This document shows positions 5,908 to 12,119 of a stretch of DNA of 12,204 nucleotides, one piece after another (position 1 is the stretch's first letter; each line of letters opens with the position of its first letter). Location: positions 1 to 12,204 of the forward strand of contig JAQZBT010000018.1 of NCBI GenBank assembly GCA_029237755.1. Reading direction: 5' to 3'. The translations under genes were made by a program, and so were the position numbers. The notes below the pieces were generated by a model. It was given only the letters and a program-made list of their open reading frames with translations. It made no database searches and had not been told where the DNA came from. This DNA comes from Candidatus Saccharimonadota bacterium. GTDB taxonomy: Bacteria > Patescibacteriota > Saccharimonadia > UBA4664.

Positions 5908-6816
5908 TTACAGCGGCCGGTAAGACAGCGACTTGATCTTCAGCTGCCACGGCGCCGAAGCGTCGTCGATACCGGCGGCACCCGCCCACGAACCGCCGAT
6001 GGCAAGGTTCAGGATCAGGTAATAGCGCTGGTTGAACGGCCAGTCGAGCACACTGTCGCCGGTGCGCACGCGTGAAGCGTAAGGCACACCGTCAATCGTG
6101 AAGGTAATGCTGTTGGGAGTCTTGGTCACGCCGTAGCGGTGGTACTGCGAGTAGGCGTTCGGAACTGAGCCCGGGGTATAGGTCACGGCGCCGGACTTGC
6201 GGCTGTTGTAGGTGTGGGCGGCGGGAATGTTGACACCCGGAGTGCGGCCGATGGCCTCGGCGAAGTCGATCTCGCCGTTCACGGCCCAAGCGTACTTGTC
6301 GAGGGGGTCGATGCCGAAATCACGCGGGTCGTAGAACTTATCGACCGAAGGCATCAGCCAAGCAGCCGGCCAGGTGCCGGCGCCGGCGGGCAGCATCATC
6401 TCGGCCTCGATCGTGCCATAGTCAAAGTCGAACTTATCCAAAGTGTTGATGCGCGCCGAGGTATACTTCTTGCCGTACATGCTCTCCGGCTGCGCCTCGA
6501 TCACGAGCACGCCGTTTTCGATCCGGACGTTGCCGGTGCGTGCGGTGTAGGCCTGGTCTTCGCCGTTGTAGTTTGAGACCTTGGTGCCCTCTTCGAAGTT
6601 CCAGTCCGTGCCGGGCAGAGCGCCGTCGGCAAAGTCAGAGAAGTTGTAGGTCCAGGCCTGGCCATTAGCCGGCATCCGGTCGACGGCTGCGGTAGCCGCG
6701 GGCGTACCAGTTGAAGCTGACTGCACACCACCAGCGCGGTTCTGGGTCATGGTAGTAGAGGCCACCGAAAAGGCAGACATCATCACTAGCGACGCGAGCA
6801 GCAGAAGCTTCTTCAT
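5908..6816 (-). CDS. Secreted GH16 beta-glucanase (laminarinase/lichenase-like)
   Basis: The protein has 302 residues. A clear signal peptide, M-K-K then a hydrophobic core to about residue 19, is followed by a short Ser/Thr/Ala-rich linker and a GH16 domain (about 55-302). The catalytic motif E-I-D-F-A-E gives nucleophile E182, D184 and acid/base E187, in the beta-bulge form typical of laminarinases. W-P-A-A-W-L-M (149-155) and N-L-A-I-G-G-S-W are further GH16 hallmarks. A roughly 20-residue insertion (about 158-178) before the catalytic strand is absent from the other GH16 protein here and may shape the substrate cleft. It should cut or transglycosylate beta-1,3 or beta-1,3/1,4-glucan outside the cell. 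It starts 5 bases after the GT2 gene without its own ribosome site, so it is co-transcribed and translationally coupled. Its stop lies 7 bases from the stop of the convergent cysteine-pair gene. Confidence 0.93.
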   Translation of the reverse strand: MKKLLLLASLVMMSAFSVASTTMTQNRAGGVQSASTGTPAATAAVDRMPANGQAWTYNFSDFADGALPGTDWNFEEGTKVSNYNGEDQAYTARTGNVRIENGVLVIEAQPESMYGKKYTSARINTLDKFDFDYGTIEAEMMLPAGAGTWPAAWLMPSVDKFYDPRDFGIDPLDKYAWAVNGEIDFAEAIGRTPGVNIPAAHTYNSRKSGAVTYTPGSVPNAYSQYHRYGVTKTPNSITFTIDGVPYASRVRTGDSVLDWPFNQRYYLILNLAIGGSWAGAAGIDDASAPWQLKIKSLSYRPL

Positions 6817-6821
6817 AGGAG

Positions 6822-8501
6822 TTATTCAGCCTTTCGGAGAGAGGCGAACACCGAGCGGAACGGCTTGGATACGATGGCAGTCCACTTGGCGCCCAGGTAT
6901 ACGGACACGGGCAGCAGACACAGGGCCATGTGCTCGACGGTCCACACTTCGCTCGAGGCGATACCGGTACCGACCAGGCTCAGTCCGAAGAGACCGACCA
7001 GGTTGAGGGTAAACCAGTTGATGTGGGGCTTGAAGGTCCGGATGGTGTCGGGAGTAGCCAGGTCGCCCTTGGCGGTCACGGCGTAGGTCAGCGGCTTGCG
7101 GGTGATTGCTTCCCAAGCGGCGCTGAAGTAGACCGGGATACACATGAGCAGGAGGCCCATACCCTGGATACCCCAGTCCTTGCGCTCGTGCTCAACCAGG
7201 TTGAAGCGGCGCAGCCAGAAGAAGAACCAGAGGCTGGTCACGATCGACAGCGCCCAGTAGATGGTGAGCATCGGAGCAAATGCCGTCTGAGTGCCCTCCA
7301 GGAAACCAAAGGCCAAGGTGACAATAGTGCTGAGCAGCCAGGAGATGGCTACGGTCGGGTAGAACGACTGGAGCATGAGGAAGGTGAGAGACTGGCTCTT
7401 GGTCAGCTTCTTCACGGCGCTGGGGGTCGACTTGGTCGCAATCTCCCAGATGCCGTAGGCCCAACGCTTCTGCTGGTTGAAGTAGTCAGTAAATGAGGTG
7501 GGGCCTTCACCGACGGCCAGGATGTCTGGGGTGTAGACGCCCTTCCACTTGTTGCCGGTCCGGATGTTCTCCGAGCCGAATATCACCATCGAGGTGAGGT
7601 GGTCTTCGATGATCGAGTCCTGGTAACCGCCAATGCTCGCAAAAGCCTTGGTGCGGTAGAGGTGGTTGGTACCGATGAGCAGGGGAGCGCCCATGCCGTT
7701 ACCACCGCGCTGGATGATGCCGTGGAAGATGTAGGCCTGGAAGGCAGACGCCTTGGCGATCCAGTTTTCCTTGAGGTTGCCGTACACCTGCGGCGCCACT
7801 ACGAAGCCAACGTCGGGGTCAGCGAAGTAGCCGAGCGTGCGGGTGAGGAAGTTGCTTTCCGGTACGTGGTCGGGATCCATCTGGGCCACGATGTCGTAGT
7901 TCTGTTCGTTTTGGCTGCGCCACGAGTTGTGGTTGCCGTGCTTGGTCTTGGCCTTGAAGGGGCCTGAGGCGGTGTTCCATTTGGCGACACCCTTGCGCGA
8001 AAAGTGCTTCACGCCCAGAGCCTCACACTCGGCCTTCACCTCGGGGCTGTCGCCCTCGTCGAGCAGCCAGACATCCATAGTGTTGCCTTCGCCGGGGTCG
8101 ATCTGCTTCATCGCACGCAGGGTAGTGGCGACGAGGTCCATCGGCTCCTTACCGGGCACGATAGTGGTCAAGACGGCGATGCGCAGGCCAGTCTCCGGAA
8201 CCATCGGCACCGGGTCCTTGGCGTTCTTCGCAAACACCCACAGAGTCAGGCTCTGCAATAGGCGGATGAACTCCACCAAGAGAACGAGAGCGACCGAACC
8301 GATGAGCAGCCAGTTGAGACCGGCGGCGATAGCGGCGCCTGCCAAAAACCAGGCAAAGCCGGCGCTACAACCCAGCATGATGAACAAGAAGACGTACAAC
8401 ACGGCACGTTCCTGTTTGCTCAGGATGGGCTTGAAATTAAGCTTCTTACTGTTGGTCAGCGGGCCGGCGATGGCCGACTGATCACTATAGATGGAACGCA
8501 T
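6822..8501 (-). CDS. Processive GT2 glycosyltransferase, cellulose-synthase-like (beta-glucan synthase)
   Basis: This 559-residue integral membrane enzyme has two N-terminal TM helices (about 33-56 and 61-90), a cytosolic GT-A domain, and about five further TM helices (about 372-550). All signatures of BcsA-type processive synthases are seen: D148 in L-L-D-E-G-D, the metal-binding D-P-D (209-211), the catalytic Asp of I-I-E-D (D300), Q-Q-K-R-W (343-347), and Y-A-V-T-A-K-G (473-479) after the TM block. It would polymerise a sugar from UDP-sugar and extrude the chain through the membrane. No PilZ domain is present, so no direct c-di-GMP control is evident. The GH16 enzyme next in the operon argues for a beta-1,3 or mixed-linkage glucan rather than plain cellulose; this is inference. 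GTGAGGT stands 4-5 bases before ATG 8501. A near-perfect promoter lies upstream. Confidence 0.93.
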   Translation of the reverse strand: MRSIYSDQSAIAGPLTNSKKLNFKPILSKQERAVLYVFLFIMLGCSAGFAWFLAGAAIAAGLNWLLIGSVALVLLVEFIRLLQSLTLWVFAKNAKDPVPMVPETGLRIAVLTTIVPGKEPMDLVATTLRAMKQIDPGEGNTMDVWLLDEGDSPEVKAECEALGVKHFSRKGVAKWNTASGPFKAKTKHGNHNSWRSQNEQNYDIVAQMDPDHVPESNFLTRTLGYFADPDVGFVVAPQVYGNLKENWIAKASAFQAYIFHGIIQRGGNGMGAPLLIGTNHLYRTKAFASIGGYQDSIIEDHLTSMVIFGSENIRTGNKWKGVYTPDILAVGEGPTSFTDYFNQQKRWAYGIWEIATKSTPSAVKKLTKSQSLTFLMLQSFYPTVAISWLLSTIVTLAFGFLEGTQTAFAPMLTIYWALSIVTSLWFFFWLRRFNLVEHERKDWGIQGMGLLLMCIPVYFSAAWEAITRKPLTYAVTAKGDLATPDTIRTFKPHINWFTLNLVGLFGLSLVGTGIASSEVWTVEHMALCLLPVSVYLGAKWTAIVSKPFRSVFASLRKAE

Positions 8502-8573
8502 TTTACCTCACAAAGTTTGCTAATGCTTGACAACAAAGCCGGAAAGTTACGTGGCATGAGCTGTTAGGGCAAC

Positions 8574-8602
8574 ACTATACAGCAATGGGGGTAAAATGTC
8601 AA
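8574..8602 (-). promoter_or_regulatory. Strong sigma-70 promoter of the GT2-GH16 operon
   Basis: On the minus strand: TTGACA (8602-8597), exactly 17 bases, TATAGT (8579-8574). It matches the consensus at eleven of twelve positions. Transcription would start near 8567, leaving a leader of about 65 bases before ATG 8501. A TCTATAGA palindrome (8606-8613) abuts the -35 and could bind a regulator. Confidence 0.8.
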
Positions 8603-8610
8603 TAGTCTAT

Positions 8611-8688
8611 AGATAACGACGGTCAAATTTCGGCTCTCTGGCGCGGATCGGCAATCCACGGTATAGTGCCAGATAATGGTGGTCAAAT
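8611..8688 (+). repeat. 18-base direct repeat spaced 60 bases, spanning the GH16 start
   Basis: AGATAACGACGGTCAAAT (8611-8628) and AGATAATGGTGGTCAAAT (8671-8688) share 15 of 18 bases and begin exactly 60 bases apart. The second copy contains the start codon of the anchored GH16 gene; the first has ACG in its place. An ATAGT-containing hexamer precedes each copy (AATAGT 8601-8606; TATAGT 8662-8667). Confidence 0.65.
8662..8667 (+). promoter_or_regulatory. -10 element of anchored GH16 gene (leaderless)
   Basis: TATAGT ends 8 bases before ATG 8676, so the transcript would begin at or within a few bases of the start codon. No ribosome site is present. No consensus -35 is seen. Confidence 0.5.
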
Positions 8689-9629
8689 GGCAGATACTGG
8701 TGTCCGGTATCGTGCTCACTGCAGCGGGGGTGGGCGGAGCCTTGGCCTATCTACACAACAAGCCTGAAGTCCTGGGTACCACGACGGGCACACCGACTCC
8801 GGCCCTCACGACACCTCCCGTCATCACGACCGCCCCTTCGCCCAGCGCTTCGGCCTCACCTTCACCAACGGCCACTCCTACGCCGACACCGACCGCAGCA
8901 CAAAGCAAGCCCCGCCAACAAAACAATCAGCCGGCTACGTCCGGGAGGGCAGACGTGTATCAGGTTTACGAACACTTCAACGGCAACAGCCTCAACTACG
9001 GTCTCTGGGAGCCCATCACCTACCCCAAGGCCTACCGCAACAATGAAGAGCAGGACTACCGGCCGACCCAGGTCGGAGTGGCGGACGGAATGCTGCAGCT
9101 CCACGCCGTCCGCGACGCCAATGGCCAGTGGCACTCGGGTGAAGTCCACTCCAAGTGGAACTACGCCTACGGCGAGTTTGAGGTACGGATGCGCGTGTCG
9201 GCGACCGGGCCCGGCGTCTGGCCGGCAGCCTGGCTCATGGGCACGGTCGACCAATGGCCCAACAATGGCGAGATCGACATTATCGAGAACGTCAACGGCA
9301 GCCCCGACGCCGTCGGCACCATCCACGGTGGCGGCAGCCGCGGACACTGGCACACACCTAGGTGGCATTCGCCCGTCGACATCAGGCAGTTCCATACCTA
9401 CAAGATCGTCAAGCAACCAGGCTACATCAGCTGGTGGGTCGACGGGGTCAAGCGCGGCGAATGGTACCGGTCACAAACGCCGGCCGGCGGCGTCTGGCCC
9501 TTCGAAAACCATCGCAACTTTGGCCTGCTCAACCTGGCTATCGGCGGCAACTGGCCAGGTCCAAGTAACGCTTCGACGCCCAACGTTACGATGTACGTCG
9601 ACTTCTTCCACGTTAAGAACGCGTACTGA
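8676..9629 (+). CDS. Membrane-anchored GH16 beta-glucanase with Ser/Thr/Pro linker
   Basis: The protein has 317 residues. An N-terminal hydrophobic helix (about 6-26) lacks a clear cleavage or lipobox site, so it is probably an uncleaved anchor. Residues about 35-90 form a low-complexity Thr/Pro/Ser/Ala linker that would hold the enzyme away from the membrane. The GH16 domain (about 95-317) has catalytic E-I-D-I-I-E (E199, D201, E204), W-P-A-A-W-L-M (182-188) and N-L-A-I-G-G-N-W, so the active site is intact. It is more compact around the active site than the secreted GH16 encoded nearby. It is divergent from the GT2-GH16 operon, sharing the 174-base gap 8502-8675. The likely role is cleavage or transglycosylation of the glucan made by the GT2 enzyme, or of an external beta-glucan. 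Confidence 0.93.
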   Translation: MVVKWQILVSGIVLTAAGVGGALAYLHNKPEVLGTTTGTPTPALTTPPVITTAPSPSASASPSPTATPTPTPTAAQSKPRQQNNQPATSGRADVYQVYEHFNGNSLNYGLWEPITYPKAYRNNEEQDYRPTQVGVADGMLQLHAVRDANGQWHSGEVHSKWNYAYGEFEVRMRVSATGPGVWPAAWLMGTVDQWPNNGEIDIIENVNGSPDAVGTIHGGGSRGHWHTPRWHSPVDIRQFHTYKIVKQPGYISWWVDGVKRGEWYRSQTPAGGVWPFENHRNFGLLNLAIGGNWPGPSNASTPNVTMYVDFFHVKNAY

Positions 9630-9680
9630 CAGCCCTCCTCTTTAGACATTCAGATATTACTTCTCGCCTCACCCGCCCGG

Positions 9681-9706
9681 TATCATCACCAGGTGTAAGA
9701 AGGGGA
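9681..9706 (+). promoter_or_regulatory. -10 element and ribosome site of ferritin-like gene
   Basis: TATCAT (9681-9686) is a good -10. AAGAAGGGGA (9697-9706) is a Shine-Dalgarno 7 bases before ATG 9714. The resulting leader is about 20 bases. No -35 consensus is evident. Confidence 0.5.
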
Positions 9707-9713
9707 CATATCT

Positions 9714-10529
9714 ATGACCAAACAAGAAATACTCACCTACTGTCTTAATGACGCCTATGCCTTGGAGAAGGGCACGGAGGAACTGCTCCGGCCGCATCTC
9801 AAGCTGGCCAAAAACCAGCCCGAATTTGCCTCCAAGCTTCAGGAACTAATCGACCAGGGCAACTCTAATGCCGCTGAAATCAAGACCTGCATCGAAAGCT
9901 TCGGCGGTGAAGCGACCACCTACGAAGGCATGTCGCCGCTCCTGCTCGATCACCTCAAGCCCGTCGTTAAGGCCCAGCTTCCTGACCATCAGGTGAAAGC
10001 CGCCGCCCTACTGCACTCCGTTCTGCACTTTGGCCACGCCACGGCTATAGCCCTCAACCGCGGCGGCGAGGCGCTCGGCGAACAGGCCGTTTGCGACTTG
10101 GCACAGAAGATGGCCGAGCAGAAGCTGGCCAACGCCCGCTGGGTGGAGCAGCAACTGCCCCACATCTGGGACCAGTTCCGCGACGAACAACTCGACGCTT
10201 CCGAGCGCCGCGAGCTTGAGACCGCATCAACCGCTACCCGCACCGACCGTCCAGCCATGGCGTTTAACGAGAGCATCGGCGACAAGACCAAGAGCGAGCT
10301 CGAGGACCTGGCCCGCGATCGCGGCATTGCTTACTCCAACAAGACCAAAGACGAGCTCATCGCCGAGTTGGAGCGCAATACTTCTGGTAAGCGCGAGACC
10401 ACCTTTGCCGAAAACCTTCAGGAGTTGAGCAAGAGCGAGTTGGAAGATAAGGCCAAGGAGATGGGCCTGCCGCATTCCCACAAGAACCGCGACGAGCTGA
10501 TCGAAGAGATCGAGCGCGAACAGCGCTAG
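9714..10529 (+). CDS. Ferritin-like (DUF892/YciF-like) protein with two SAP/Rho-N-like motifs
   Basis: The protein has 271 residues. Residues 1-160 are all-helical and resemble the DUF892 (YciE/YciF) ferritin-like family: Y-C-L-N-D-A-Y-A-L-E-K at the start, F-G-G at 63-65, and a second helical pair around L-H-F-G-H-A-T-A-I-A and L-G-E-Q-A-V. By eye the acidic and His residues that would bind di-iron are only partly kept, so ferroxidase activity is doubtful. After a linker (160-188) come two copies of a 32-33-residue motif, K-S-E-L-E-D-L-A-x-x-x-G-I...K-T-K-D-E-L-I-A-E-L at 190-222 and a near copy at 237-268. Both match the SAP or Rho N-terminal helix-extended-helix pattern and suggest nucleic-acid binding. 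Together this hints at a stress or DNA-associated ferritin-like protein; the role is inferred. No signal peptide is present. It has its own promoter and ends before a hairpin. Confidence 0.75.
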   Translation: MTKQEILTYCLNDAYALEKGTEELLRPHLKLAKNQPEFASKLQELIDQGNSNAAEIKTCIESFGGEATTYEGMSPLLLDHLKPVVKAQLPDHQVKAAALLHSVLHFGHATAIALNRGGEALGEQAVCDLAQKMAEQKLANARWVEQQLPHIWDQFRDEQLDASERRELETASTATRTDRPAMAFNESIGDKTKSELEDLARDRGIAYSNKTKDELIAELERNTSGKRETTFAENLQELSKSELEDKAKEMGLPHSHKNRDELIEEIEREQR

Positions 10530-10549
10530 CCGCCTCCCTGAACGCAATT

Positions 10550-10577
10550 GCCGCCGGTACCCGTGAGTACCGGCGGC
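10550..10577. terminator. Hairpin terminator shared by convergent genes
   Basis: GCCGCCGGTAC (10550-10560), loop CCGTGA, GTACCGGCGGC (10567-10577): a perfect 11-bp stem with a six-base loop. It lies between the stops of the ferritin-like gene (+) and the lipoprotein gene (-). U-tracts are weak on both sides, as at 2361-2388. Confidence 0.75.
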
Positions 10578-10598
10578 TTGCCGCGTCCTGACTAGTGC

Positions 10599-11264
10599 CT
10601 ACGCTGGACAGGGAGGTGCAGCGATCCTGAATGGTTCGGAGCCGCGAGGATCGTTGGCATTCCTTAGCCACGCAGTCGAGATGTAGCCCCTGTACGTGCC
10701 ATCCTCGGCCAGAGGCGGATTCTGGAGGGCTGGGTTGGCCTCGTACTTCTGGGCGTCGCCGGTCGTCGGAGGCGCTTTGCCAATCCATTTGGCGATCGCC
10801 GCCGGGATGATCACCCGGGCCCAGACTCGAGTGGGACCGATATCGTCGGCGAGGTTGCCGTCCTGGCGGTCCTCATTGCCCAGATCCAGGCAATCGACCT
10901 CCACCACATCGCCGCTGCTGCGGCCGCCTTCCGCCTTGTCGGCGTCGACGCAAAAGCCGTTGCCCTTGGCGACGTAGTACTCACAGGGCCAGTGCCTGAT
11001 CAGAGCCGGGAACGAGTTGCCCGGACCCAGCCGCACCGGCGCCGTGCACGGGTGGTCGCACTCAGCTAAGTTGCTGAAGTCGGCGGCTACCTGGGGTCCC
11101 GCTGTTTCGGGGGCGGAGGGATAGATGGGCCATTTGACCGGCGTCGGGCTGGCAGATGCAGCCTGGCTGGTGGGTGGAGCCGGACTGGGGGCTGGAAGTT
11201 GGCTGCCTCCGCAGGCAGCAACGATTAGAAGGAATGGGACAACAACCAAAGGTCGCCATCTCAT
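10599..11264 (-). CDS. Lipoprotein with probable SH3b-like domain
   Basis: From ATG 11264 the protein has 221 residues. Positively charged M-R-W-R, a hydrophobic core and the lipobox V-A-A-C (C18) predict a lipid-anchored surface protein. A Pro/Ser/Ala linker runs to about residue 60. Residues about 75-202 resemble a bacterial SH3 domain: A-P-V-R-L-G-P-G-N-S-F-P near its start, T-R-V-W-A-R-V in the middle and G-Y-I-S-T-A-W-L at its end. Such domains often bind cell-wall peptides. Six further cysteines (69, 73, 94, 105, 125, 219) could form disulphides. An in-frame ATG at 11324 adds 20 residues but lies upstream of the TATAAT box, so ATG 11264 with GAACGGAG before it is preferred. No catalytic domain is attached. 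The exact role is unknown. Confidence 0.8.
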   Translation of the reverse strand: MRWRPLVVVPFLLIVAACGGSQLPAPSPAPPTSQAASASPTPVKWPIYPSAPETAGPQVAADFSNLAECDHPCTAPVRLGPGNSFPALIRHWPCEYYVAKGNGFCVDADKAEGGRSSGDVVEVDCLDLGNEDRQDGNLADDIGPTRVWARVIIPAAIAKWIGKAPPTTGDAQKYEANPALQNPPLAEDGTYRGYISTAWLRNANDPRGSEPFRIAAPPCPA

Positions 11265-11306
11265 GCTTGCTCCGTTCTCTTGTCGGGACTGTGCGGACAG
11301 TGAGGG

Positions 11307-11312
11307 ATTATA
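11307..11312 (-). promoter_or_regulatory. -10 element of lipoprotein gene
   Basis: Perfect TATAAT on the minus strand (11312-11307), with transcription expected near 11300 and a leader of about 36 bases. A TTGCCA at 11341-11336 is too far (23 bases) to act as a normal -35. Confidence 0.55.
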
Positions 11313-11342
11313 CACGTGCCCCAAGCCGTTGCCATTGGCAAC

Positions 11343-11555
11343 CTACGATCCGCGCCGCTCCATTTCGTCGAGCAGCTTCACGATGTCGGTATTGGCCTGA
11401 TTCATGATCAATTTGAGCTGTGCCCGGTCCTCATCGGTCCCGTTGAGCACCACGCGCTGAAACAGGCGCGCAAACTCGCTCATGTCGGTACTAAACTCGC
11501 GCGACCGGGCGTGAAATGCGCGCTTGCGGTCTTCATATGGATTGCGCTCAGTCAT
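11343..11555 (-). CDS. Small charged helical protein, unknown function
   Basis: The protein has 70 residues and is rich in Arg, Glu and Asp, with predicted helices over about 8-36 and 40-67. It has no signal peptide or membrane segment, so it is probably cytoplasmic. AGGGAGAT directly precedes ATG 11555, and this ribosome site overlaps the TAG stop of the YdeI-family gene 6 bases upstream, so the two genes are very likely co-transcribed and translationally coupled. I do not recognise the family. The tight linkage is the main evidence that it is a real gene. Confidence 0.7.
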   Translation of the reverse strand: MTERNPYEDRKRAFHARSREFSTDMSEFARLFQRVVLNGTDEDRAQLKLIMNQANTDIVKLLDEMERRGS

Positions 11556-11561
11556 ATCTCC

Positions 11562-12119
11562 CTACTCGCCAAACTTGAGATTGTGTTTCGCCAGCCTCGC
11601 GGCCTCCGCTACCCGCTTCGCAGTAGTCTCGGGCCGCTTGGCGGCATAGATCCACCCGAGCAGGATGCGGCGCCGCGATTCCGACCACGACGACCAATTC
11701 GCCCCCGCCTCATTGTCGTCATCCAGCGCCCGCTGTAGTTCCGCCGGTACTTCCAGATTGTCCGAGCGGTTCAATGAGTCCCACGAGCCGTTGCGCTTGG
11801 CCACCTCGATGGCCGCCAGGCCCGCTGGTGTCATCAGTCCCTCAGCTATCAACTGCTCGACGTGCTCCTTATTGATCCGGCTCCAATTACTACGCGGCTT
11901 GCGCCTGGTCACCCGGATCTTCGATTGGGTGTCCGAGACCGTGCCGGCCAACCCGTCGATCCAGCCGAAGCATAGCGCCTCCTGCACGATCTCTTCCCAG
12001 CGTAACGTCCGTCCTGCACCCTTGTCGTACACCAGCCACACCGCCTGTTCCTTGTCGTGGTTCTCTACGAGCCACTTCCTCCACGCAGCGCGGTCCTTGG
12101 CGTAATACTCAGGCACCAT
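11562..12119 (-). CDS. YdeI/OmdA (OmpD-associated) family protein
   Basis: This 185-residue protein matches the YdeI/OmpD-associated family along its length. It has the opening Y-Y-A-K-D-R-A-A-W-R-K-W-L, E-A-L-C-F-G-W-I-D-G around residue 48-57, R-K-P-R-S-N-W-S-R-I-N-K-E (73-85), L-M-T-P-A-G-L-A-A, and the C-terminal A-K-R-P-E-T-T-A-K-R. The family is widespread and cytoplasmic; its biochemical function is poorly defined, and the bacteriocin-protection label in databases is not established here. ATG 12119 overlaps the end of the uvrA-like frame by 11 bases and has only a weak ribosome site, so coupling is likely. Length is normal and the protein appears intact. Confidence 0.92.
   Translation of the reverse strand: MVPEYYAKDRAAWRKWLVENHDKEQAVWLVYDKGAGRTLRWEEIVQEALCFGWIDGLAGTVSDTQSKIRVTRRKPRSNWSRINKEHVEQLIAEGLMTPAGLAAIEVAKRNGSWDSLNRSDNLEVPAELQRALDDDNEAGANWSSWSESRRRILLGWIYAAKRPETTAKRVAEAARLAKHNLKFGE

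Noticed and set aside
6930..8481. Long plus-strand open frames opposite the GT2 gene
   Set aside because: They are shadows caused by GC-rich codon use; the minus-strand GT2 protein has every catalytic motif.
8780..8945. Repetitive-looking C/A/G tract as a possible repeat array
   Set aside because: It is the codon-level echo of the Thr/Pro/Ser linker of the GH16 protein, not a CRISPR or satellite; no fixed unit or spacing exists.
8862..9645. Open frames of 184 and 200 residues overlapping the anchored GH16 gene
   Set aside because: They lie in other frames of a gene with intact GH16 motifs; their Ser/Thr/Arg-rich or Asp/Val-rich products look like frame-shift translations.
11125..11407. Plus-strand open frames over the lipoprotein 5' end and its promoter
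   Set aside because: They are antisense to the lipobox-bearing gene and cross its promoter; no coding signal.
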